Assembly: GCA_041476545.1 (NCBI GenBank)
Contig: JBGOTP010000087.1
Location: 1-15,000 of the forward strand
Length of the DNA: 15,000 nucleotides
Direction of reading: 5' to 3'
Origin: JBGOTP01 sp041476545
GTDB lineage: Bacteria; Acidobacteriota; Vicinamibacteria; Vicinamibacterales; CAVVIG01
Part shown: positions 1 to 6,080 of the stretch, piece by piece
Position numbering within the stretch: position 1 is the stretch's first letter
Layout: the number at the start of each line of letters is the position of its first letter
Made by a program: the position numbers and the translations under genes
Notes under the pieces: generated by a model
What the model was told of the DNA's origin: nothing
Databases searched by the model: none
The model's input: only the letters and a program-made list of their open reading frames with translations

Positions 1-624
1 CGGCGGGGAATTCCAGCGATATTGGGTCTGCAGCGCGGGCAGACCCACGTTGAGGTCCACTCTGCCGCCGGTGCCGAAACCGGGGACCGGATCGCCCGTC
101 TTGGGATTGAGTGCATAGAGGTACCGGCCGGTGTACGAAATCACGCGCGCGTTGGCGCCCTCGCCCCAGTAGGCGACGCCGCGATTGCTGCCGCCGGCGA
201 TGACAGACGGATCGAGCTTCTGCACCCAGACGGTCTTGCCGGTGGCCGGATCGAAGGCCTCCACGAAGCCCAGACCGTTCGAGGCGTAGAGCAAGCCGCC
301 GACCATGATCGGCGTAGACCTGAAGTTGTTCGCGAAGCGCAGCGTCGGATTGGCGGCCACGAACGCGGGATCCACCGCGGGCCGGCGCCAGGCCACCGCG
401 AGCTTCGTCACGTTGTCCTTGTTGATCTGACCTAAGGGCGAGTACTTCATCGATCCGTTGTCGCCCGCGTAGTTGCGCCACTCGCCGTTCTCGACGCCCC
501 TGGCGGAGAGGCCACTGAAGATCGTGCCGCCAGCAATTGTCCCGATGACGATCGCCGAGAGGGCAACCGCCAGACACGCCGCGCCCGCGACACGCGCTGC
601 CGAGGAAGATCGTCGCCATGCCAT
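1..624 (-). CDS. PQQ-dependent dehydrogenase (glucose dehydrogenase-like quinoprotein), N-terminal part, cut by window edge
   Basis: I translated this frame directly; it is open from the ATG at 624 to the left edge (208 residues, C-terminus missing). Residues 1-41 carry a basic start (MAWRRSS) and a hydrophobic stretch at about 13-36, a signal peptide or signal anchor that would place the enzyme in the periplasm. Mature-region motifs are typical of PQQ beta-propeller dehydrogenases: WRNYAGDNGSMKYSPLGQI (49-67), STPIMVGGLLYASN (103-116), AFDPATGKTVW (123-133), NRGVAYW (147-153, compare the RGVAY motif of membrane glucose dehydrogenases) and LYALNPKTGDPVPGFGTGG (169-187). Family members oxidise sugars or alcohols with bound PQQ and pass electrons to quinone or cytochrome. 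The start is supported by a purine-rich AGGGAGAT at 638-631 that overlaps the stop codon of the upstream ankyrin gene 12 bp away, suggesting one operon with translational coupling. The substrate cannot be told from this fragment. Confidence 0.9.
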   Translation of the reverse strand, partial: MAWRRSSSAARVAGAACLAVALSAIVIGTIAGGTIFSGLSARGVENGEWRNYAGDNGSMKYSPLGQINKDNVTKLAVAWRRPAVDPAFVAANPTLRFANNFRSTPIMVGGLLYASNGLGFVEAFDPATGKTVWVQKLDPSVIAGGSNRGVAYWGEGANARVISYTGRYLYALNPKTGDPVPGFGTGGRVDLNVGLPALQTQYRWNSPP

Positions 625-630
625 GAATGA

Positions 631-638
631 ATCTCCCT
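631..638 (-). promoter_or_regulatory. Ribosome binding site of the PQQ dehydrogenase gene
   Basis: Read on the minus strand, AGGGAGAT lies 6 nt upstream of the ATG at 624 and overlaps the TAG stop (639-637) of the ankyrin gene. It selects the ATG at 624 over the out-of-frame ATG at 619 and suggests reinitiation by ribosomes leaving the upstream gene. Confidence 0.6.
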
Positions 639-2145
639 ATTTTCCGGTTTCCATCAACTGGCGCAGGAGCGCAGCAGTCGCCGGCTGGAACTTGAAGGTG
701 TTCGCAATGAACACACCTTCCGCGATTTTGAGCGGCGTCCAGCCTTCGCGGGTCGTCTTCACGTCCAGCTTCGCGCCCTTCTCGACGAGGAACGTGACGA
801 TGGCATTGGCGCCTCGCACGGCGGCGCCATGCAGCGCGGTGTAGTTGTTGTCGTTCACCGCGTTCACATCGCCTCCGGTCTCAAACGCCAGCTTCACCGC
901 GTCGAGCGCCTGTTCTTCAGTGCCGGGACTCTCGGCCGGCCAGAAGCCGATGCCGGCGGCGGCCATCAACGCGGTGGTATTGTCCCTGGCCTTCAACCTG
1001 GGATCGGCACCGTTGTCCAGAAGGAAACGCATCAGCGCGACGTCGGCGGCCTTGGCCGCGAGGACGAAGGGCGTGGCACCCACTCTCGCCATCCAGTTTC
1101 GATAGCCGTCGCGCGGCTCGCGGGCGAGCGGCGCATTGACGTTCGCGCCGTGGGCAACGAGTGCCTTCGCGAGTTCCAGGTCGGTCATCGTTCCAGTGGG
1201 AAGGGGCGGCGGCAGATTGAAGTGCCGGTTCGGATTGCGCGCCCACACCAGTTGATGGAGGGCCGTCAGCCCCGCGCCGCCGGCGTTACTGTCCGCGCCC
1301 TTGTCGAGGAGCAGCGCCGCCAGCTCGTAGTGCGCTTTCATCACGGCGAGCACGAGCGCGCTCATGCCGTTCGGCAGCGCGTCATTTACGACGGACACCG
1401 CGGACGACCCCCGCGCCGGCGCACCCGCCTCGAGCAGCAGCTTCGTCGTTTCAAGATGACCCGCGCGCACCGCGAACAGCAGCGGCGTAAAGCCGCCGGC
1501 CGCCGGGTTGTAGGTCGCCGGTAGCAGCGCCTCGTTGCCGCCGGTGAACGGCGTGGTCGACTCCGGTGTGCGCGCGTGAATGTCCGCGCCGGCCTCCATG
1601 AGCTGCCGCACCACATCCACGTGATTCTCCGAGGCCGCCCACATCAAGGCGGTCTGACCACGCCAACTCTCTCTGGCATCGACGATCGCGCCGCGCGCGA
1701 GGAGGGCCTTCACCGCCGCGGGATTGCCCGTGCGCGCCGCGGTCATCAGCGGCGTTTCGCCTTCGGGCGATGCGGTATTCGGATCGGCGCCGGCCCTGAG
1801 CAGCCCCTCGATCATCAGGGCATCGCCGTTCGTGCAGGCCAGCATGAGGGGCGTGACGCCGTACCGATTCGCGGCGTTGACCCTGGCCCCCGCGCGAATC
1901 AGCGACTGCGCGGTTTCCCGATCGTCCCAGTGCGCGGCCCAATGCAGTGCGGTGGTCCCGTCGGATTCCGGAAGGTTGACGTCCGCGCGCTGTTTGAGGA
2001 GTGTGCGGACGGTCGAAGCGTCTCGTGCTCTCACGGCGTCAACGAGGCGTGGGGCATCGGCAGCGGCTGCCACAGCCATTGCAGGCGGTATCACGACGAG
2101 CAGGAGCACCCGAGCCGCGCCTCGCCAGGTCACGAGCGACATCAT
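637..2145 (-). CDS. Exported ankyrin-repeat protein
   Basis: 502 residues. The N-terminus has a signal-peptide pattern: basic WRGAAR, hydrophobic VLLLVVIPPAMAVAAAA (13-29), probable cleavage near ADA (29-31). The rest is about a dozen ankyrin repeats, with recurring TPLMLA/TALMWAA helix starts and GADxN turns: about 30-61, 62-94, 95-127, 128-161, 162-195, 217-258, 259-291, 292-338, 355-388, 389-432, 433-466 and a C-terminal cap to 502. Several repeats are interrupted by loops: 196-216, 302-320 (Pro-rich), 340-354 and 400-411. Ankyrin arrays are protein-protein interaction scaffolds with no catalytic activity of their own. The predicted export and the 12-bp gap to the PQQ dehydrogenase suggest that it binds or protects an envelope enzyme; this is inference. 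Two adjacent ATGs (2145 and 2142) could both serve as start. No clear Shine-Dalgarno sequence is seen. Confidence 0.93.
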   Translation of the reverse strand: MMSLVTWRGAARVLLLVVIPPAMAVAAAADAPRLVDAVRARDASTVRTLLKQRADVNLPESDGTTALHWAAHWDDRETAQSLIRAGARVNAANRYGVTPLMLACTNGDALMIEGLLRAGADPNTASPEGETPLMTAARTGNPAAVKALLARGAIVDARESWRGQTALMWAASENHVDVVRQLMEAGADIHARTPESTTPFTGGNEALLPATYNPAAGGFTPLLFAVRAGHLETTKLLLEAGAPARGSSAVSVVNDALPNGMSALVLAVMKAHYELAALLLDKGADSNAGGAGLTALHQLVWARNPNRHFNLPPPLPTGTMTDLELAKALVAHGANVNAPLAREPRDGYRNWMARVGATPFVLAAKAADVALMRFLLDNGADPRLKARDNTTALMAAAGIGFWPAESPGTEEQALDAVKLAFETGGDVNAVNDNNYTALHGAAVRGANAIVTFLVEKGAKLDVKTTREGWTPLKIAEGVFIANTFKFQPATAALLRQLMETGK

Positions 2146-2226
2146 AGCGAAAAAAGTGGTAGGGGCGCGCGAGAGGTTAGCGGAAAAACCGGTCCGCGGC
2201 CCTGGGGCGGCGCTAGAATCTGCTTG
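2146..2226. promoter_or_regulatory. Divergent intergenic region between ankyrin/PQQ and cytochrome/DUF1552 operons
   Basis: This 81-bp gap separates two divergently transcribed gene sets and must hold both promoters unless transcription starts lie inside the genes. The plus-strand candidate is described separately. No convincing -10/-35 pair was found for the minus strand. Two adjoining 6-bp palindromes, ACCGGT (2188-2193) and CCGCGG (2194-2199), lie in the middle; they are too short to call an operator. Confidence 0.5.
2214..2219 (+). promoter_or_regulatory. Candidate -10 box (TAGAAT) of the cytochrome operon, possibly leaderless
   Basis: TAGAAT matches the sigma70-type -10 consensus in 5 of 6 positions, and its last base lies 7 nt before the A of the ATG at 2227. 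A start site 7-8 nt downstream would fall at or next to the start codon, so the transcript could be leaderless. In keeping with this, no Shine-Dalgarno sequence precedes the ATG. No good -35 hexamer is seen at 16-18 bp upstream. Confidence 0.35.
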
Positions 2227-4713
2227 ATGCGGACGCGCGTTCTCGGCGGGGCCGGCCTACTGATTGGAGGCGTCGCCTGGCTGCAGGCGGCCCAGGCTCC
2301 CCCGCCCGCCACCGCCGAGCGTGCGCTTGTGGATCAGTACTGCGTCGGCTGTCACAACGACCGTCGCAAGACGGGCGGGCTATCGCTCGAAGGGACCGGG
2401 CTCGACAACATTCCCGCGCACGCGGACACCTGGGAGAAGGTCATCCGCAAGCTTCGCAGCGGCGCAATGCCACCCGAGGGGATGCCCCGCCCGGCTCCGC
2501 CGGCGAGCGCCGCGCTCGTCGCCTCGCTCGAGGCCACGCTCGACGCGGCGTACGCGAAGGCGCCCAATCCCGGCAGGACGGAAACATTCCATCGTCTGAA
2601 CCGGACCGAGTACCGCAACGCCATCCACGATCTGCTCGACCTCGACGTTGATGTCACCTCGCTCCTTCCCGCGGACGATGTGAGTTACGGGTTCGACAAT
2701 ATTGCGGGCGTGCTCGGCGTGTCGCCGGTGCTGCTCGATCGCTACACGACGGCGGCGCAGAAGATCAGCCGGATGGCGGTGGGGTCGCCGGCGATTCCCG
2801 CGACGGCCGACACGTTCCGGGTCGCGTCCGATCTTCCGCAGGACGATCATGTCGAGGGGCTGCCCTTCGGCACGCGCGGCGGACTCCTCGTCCCCTACAC
2901 CTTCCCGCTCGACGCGCAGTACGCCTTCCGCGTGAAGATCGCGCGCGACTACACCGACTCGCTTGCACCGTTCTACGAGGAACATCAGGTCGAGGTGTCG
3001 ATCGACGGGGTGCGCGCGCAGCTGTTCACGGTCACGCCGGTTGCAGGACGCGGCGCGCGCGGCCGCGGTGATGTCGACGCGGGATTCGAGGTGCGCGTCG
3101 GGGTGACCGCAGGACCGCATCAGGTCGGCGTCGCGTTTCTCAAGAAAACATCCGCGCTCACCGAGGGTCAGCGGCTGGCGCCGCTTCGCCCCGCGATCGG
3201 CGCCGGCGGAGACACGAGGTATCAGCCGTATCTCGGCAGCGTGACGATCAGCGGACCGTTCGATGCAACCGGATCCGGAGACACACCGAGCCGGCGGAGG
3301 ATCTTTATTTGTAAACCTGATCAGGACTCAGGGCTGAGGACTCAGGGCTCAGGGCAAGGAGCTGCGGGCCCGCGAGCAGAACCGTGCGCGAGGCAGATCC
3401 TGTCCACGCTCGCGCGCCGCGCGTATCGGCGTCCCGTCACGGACGCGGATCTGCAGCTGCTCCTCGACTTCTACCGTGAGGGTGCGGGCGTCGGAAGCGA
3501 GCGAAGCGGCGCGAGGCCGGAAGAGCCTCGCAAGCGGAGCGAGCCGAGCGGGGTGGAGGGGCCCCCGCGAGTAAATGTCGGCGGCGGCGGGTTTCAATCC
3601 GGGATCGAACTCGCGCTGCGTCGCCTGCTCATCAGCCCGGCGTTCCTGCTCCGTGTCGAACACGATGCGGCGAACATCGCGCCGACGACGGCGTATCGGA
3701 TCAGCGACATCGAACTGGCGTCCCGCCTGTCGTTCTTTCTCTGGAGCACGATCCCGGACGATCAGCTGATCGATCTCGCGGCGCGCGGCCGGCTGAAGGA
3801 CCCGGCCGTGCTCGCGCAACAGGTGCGGCGCATGCTCGCCGACAGGCGCTCGCAGGCGCTCGTCAGCAACTTCGCCGGCCAGTGGCTGTACCTGAGAAAC
3901 CTGCCGGCCTTCAGACCCGACGAAGAGCTGTTCCCCGATTTCGACGATGGGCTGCGGCAGGCGTTCCGGCAGGAAACGGAACTGTTCTTCGACAGCATCC
4001 TGCACGAGAATCGCCCGGCCCTCGAACTGCTGAGCGCAAACTACACGTTCGTCAACGAGCGGCTCGCGCGCCACTACGGGATTCCGAACGTGTACGGCAG
4101 CCAGTTCCGGCGCGTCGCGCTCGCCGACAACGGGCGCGGAGGCCTGCTCGGCCAGGGCAGTATCCTGGCCGTCACGTCGTACCCGACAAGAACGTCGCCG
4201 GTCGTCCGCGGGAAATGGGTGCTCGAGAATCTGCTGGGCATGCCGCCGCCTCAGCCACCACCCAACGTTCCCGCGCTACAGGAGAACAGCGAGCACACCG
4301 CGGCCCTGTCGGTCCGCGAACGGCTCGAGCAGCATCGATCCAATCCAGGCTGCGCCAGTTGTCACAAGATCATGGACCCGCTCGGCTTCGCGCTCGAGAA
4401 TTTCGACGCGGTCGGCCGCTGGCGCGATCGCGGCGAGGATGGCGCCCCGATCGACGCCTCCGGGGCTCTCATTGACGGCACGAAACTCGACGGTCCCGCC
4501 ACGCTGCGTCAGGCCCTGCTTCGTCGTCCGGACGATTTCGTGCGAACGGTCACCGAAAAACTCCTGATTTACGCGCTTGGCCGGGGCGTCGAGTACTACG
4601 ACGAACCGGCCATCCGCTCGATCGCCCGTGACGCCGGCGGCGCCAAATCGTCCCTGTCCGGGCTTATCATGGGGATTGTCAGGAGCGCGCCGTTTCAAAT
4701 GAGGAGAACATGA
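2227..4713 (+). CDS. Planctomycete-type cytochrome c protein (DUF1587/DUF1595/DUF1592/DUF1588/DUF1585), two CxxCH sites
   Basis: 828 residues when started at the ATG at 2227; the frame is open far upstream, but only this start gives a signal peptide (MRTRVLGGAGLLIGGVAWLQAAQA, 1-24). An N-terminal heme site CVGCH is at 39-43 and a second site CASCH at 709-713. In order: N-terminal cytochrome domain (about 30-108), DUF1587 (119-182, FHRLNRTEYRNAIHDLL), a beta-rich region (about 195-345), DUF1595 (about 386-418, LARRAYRRPVTDADL), DUF1592 (about 455-580, LLISPAFLLRVE), DUF1588 (about 637-730, YPTRTSPVVRGKWVLENLLG) and DUF1585 (about 750-828). This multi-domain protein is abundant in Planctomycetes and Acidobacteria and its biochemical role is unknown; electron transfer in the periplasm is likely from the heme sites. 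It overlaps the DUF1552 gene by 4 bp. Residues about 366-384 and 420-450 are linker insertions encoded by repeat DNA (see the repeats). Confidence 0.93.
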   Translation: MRTRVLGGAGLLIGGVAWLQAAQAPPPATAERALVDQYCVGCHNDRRKTGGLSLEGTGLDNIPAHADTWEKVIRKLRSGAMPPEGMPRPAPPASAALVASLEATLDAAYAKAPNPGRTETFHRLNRTEYRNAIHDLLDLDVDVTSLLPADDVSYGFDNIAGVLGVSPVLLDRYTTAAQKISRMAVGSPAIPATADTFRVASDLPQDDHVEGLPFGTRGGLLVPYTFPLDAQYAFRVKIARDYTDSLAPFYEEHQVEVSIDGVRAQLFTVTPVAGRGARGRGDVDAGFEVRVGVTAGPHQVGVAFLKKTSALTEGQRLAPLRPAIGAGGDTRYQPYLGSVTISGPFDATGSGDTPSRRRIFICKPDQDSGLRTQGSGQGAAGPRAEPCARQILSTLARRAYRRPVTDADLQLLLDFYREGAGVGSERSGARPEEPRKRSEPSGVEGPPRVNVGGGGFQSGIELALRRLLISPAFLLRVEHDAANIAPTTAYRISDIELASRLSFFLWSTIPDDQLIDLAARGRLKDPAVLAQQVRRMLADRRSQALVSNFAGQWLYLRNLPAFRPDEELFPDFDDGLRQAFRQETELFFDSILHENRPALELLSANYTFVNERLARHYGIPNVYGSQFRRVALADNGRGGLLGQGSILAVTSYPTRTSPVVRGKWVLENLLGMPPPQPPPNVPALQENSEHTAALSVRERLEQHRSNPGCASCHKIMDPLGFALENFDAVGRWRDRGEDGAPIDASGALIDGTKLDGPATLRQALLRRPDDFVRTVTEKLLIYALGRGVEYYDEPAIRSIARDAGGAKSSLSGLIMGIVRSAPFQMRRT
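3323..3357 (+). repeat. Heptamer tandem repeat inserted in frame in the cytochrome gene
   Basis: Five 7-nt units follow each other: AGGACTC, AGGGCTG, AGGACTC, AGGGCTC, AGGGCAA. The first 13 bases (AGGACTCAGGGCT, 3323-3335) recur exactly at 3337-3349. The array encodes QDSGLRTQGSGQ within a low-complexity linker (residues about 366-384) between the beta-rich region and DUF1595. The unit length is not a multiple of three, so the frame is kept only by the total length of the insertion. Confidence 0.75.
3484..3578 (+). repeat. GC-rich hairpin element inserted in frame in the cytochrome gene
   Basis: This block encodes residues about 420-450, a Gly/Ser/Arg/Pro/Glu-rich stretch splitting DUF1595 from DUF1592. 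It contains a perfect 7-bp inverted repeat, GCGAGGC (3511-3517) with GCCTCGC (3525-3531), recurring GAGCGA/GAGCC modules and a GGGGCCCC palindrome (3558-3565). It reads as repeat DNA rather than a conserved domain. The edges are approximate, since no second copy is in the window. Confidence 0.55.
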
Positions 4714-6062
4714 TCATCAGGAAGCTGGCCCTGCCGCGACGGACCATCCTGCGCGGCATCGGAGCGGCGATGGCGCTGCCGTTTCTCGACGCGATGGTCC
4801 CGGCATTTTCGACGACCGTGGCAAGAGCAGCGGGCACGCCAACACGTCTCGGGTTCTTCTACATTCCGAACGGCGCCATCATGGATAGCTGGACGCCGGC
4901 GGCGGTCGGCACCCACTTCGAGTTCTCGCCGATTCTGCAACCGCTCGCGCCCTTCAAGAGTCAGTTGCTGGTCCTGACCGGCCTCAGTCAGAAGGCCGCC
5001 GACTCGATCGGCGACGGCAACGGCGATCACTCGCGCGCCACACCGGCATGGCTGAGCGCCGTGCATCCCAAGCGGACCGAAGGCGCCGACGTCCAGGGCG
5101 GTGTCACGGCCGATCAGCTGGCGGCGAGGGAACTCGGCCGGTCGACGCAACTCGCCTCGCTCGAACTCGGGATGGACGCGAACTATCTGGTGGGCAATTG
5201 CGAGAACGGCTACAGCTGCGTCTACATGAACACGATTTCGTGGCGGACGCCGACGCAGCCCATCCCCATGGAAAACAACCCCCGCATCGTCTTCGAGCGG
5301 ATGTTTGGAGACGGCGGCAGCGCCGACGCGCGGCGCAGCGAGCTTCGCAAGAATCGCAGCCTCCTCGATTCCGTCACCGAGGAGATGGCGCGCCTCCAAC
5401 GGACGCTCGGCAATGGCGATCGCGCGAAGGTCAACGAGTATGTGGAAGCCGTGCGCGACATCGAACGGCGCATCGAACAGTCCGAGACACAGAGTACCCG
5501 CACCGCCTTACCCGACACTCTCGATCGTCCGGTTGGTATCCCGGAAACCTTCGAGCAGCATCTTGCACTGATGTACGACCTTCAGGTGCTGGCGTATCAG
5601 GCCGACATCACCCGCGTGATCTCGTTTGTGCTCGGCCGCGAGCTGAGTCAGCGAACGTATCCCCTCATCGGCATCGCCGATCCGCACCACGGACTCACCC
5701 ATCATGCGGGCGACAAGGCGAAGATCGAGAAGGTCGTCAAGATCAACACGTACCATGCACAGCTCTTCGGCCATTTCCTGGAGAAGATGCGGGCAACGCC
5801 CGACGGCGACGGATCGCTCCTGGATCACTCGATGATCCTCTACGGCGGCGGCATCAGCGACGGCAATGGCCACACGCATCACAATCTGCCGCTCCTCCTC
5901 GCGGGCGGAGGCGGCGGACAGATCAAGGGCGGACGTCACCTGAAGTACGAGAACGACACGCCCATGGCCAACCTGCTCGTGTCGATGCTCGACAAGGCGG
6001 GTGTGGCGACCGAGCGCTTCGGCGACAGCACCGGCCGGCTGGAGCACCTGTCGGACATCTGA
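4710..6062 (+). CDS. DUF1552 protein, Tat-exported
   Basis: 450 residues. The ATG overlaps the stop of the cytochrome gene (ATGA, 4710-4713) and is preceded by GAGGAG at 4701-4706, so the two genes are translationally coupled. The N-terminus LPRRTILRGIGAAMALPFLDAM (8-29) is a twin-arginine (R10-R11) signal followed by a hydrophobic stretch and an AxA-like end (about 39-41), so the protein should be folded before export. The body matches DUF1552: LGFFYIPNGAIMDSW (47-61), GDHSRATPAWLS (104-115), a coiled-coil-prone region (about 210-262), DPHHGLTHHAG (327-337) and YGGGISDGNGHTHHNLP (382-398). The His/Asp-rich motifs resemble metal sites of the distantly related DUF1501/sulfatase-like superfamily. 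DUF1552 genes commonly neighbour DUF1592-type cytochrome genes in Planctomycetes, Acidobacteria and Myxobacteria. The reaction catalysed, if any, is unknown. Confidence 0.93.
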   Translation: MIIRKLALPRRTILRGIGAAMALPFLDAMVPAFSTTVARAAGTPTRLGFFYIPNGAIMDSWTPAAVGTHFEFSPILQPLAPFKSQLLVLTGLSQKAADSIGDGNGDHSRATPAWLSAVHPKRTEGADVQGGVTADQLAARELGRSTQLASLELGMDANYLVGNCENGYSCVYMNTISWRTPTQPIPMENNPRIVFERMFGDGGSADARRSELRKNRSLLDSVTEEMARLQRTLGNGDRAKVNEYVEAVRDIERRIEQSETQSTRTALPDTLDRPVGIPETFEQHLALMYDLQVLAYQADITRVISFVLGRELSQRTYPLIGIADPHHGLTHHAGDKAKIEKVVKINTYHAQLFGHFLEKMRATPDGDGSLLDHSMILYGGGISDGNGHTHHNLPLLLAGGGGGQIKGGRHLKYENDTPMANLLVSMLDKAGVATERFGDSTGRLEHLSDI

Positions 6063-6080
6063 ATCGAGACGCGAACCTTC

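Noticed and set aside
1576..2226. Upstream open extension of the cytochrome reading frame
   Set aside because: It is antisense to the ankyrin gene, has no signal peptide or domain, and the ATG at 2227 gives a proper export signal directly before the CVGCH site.
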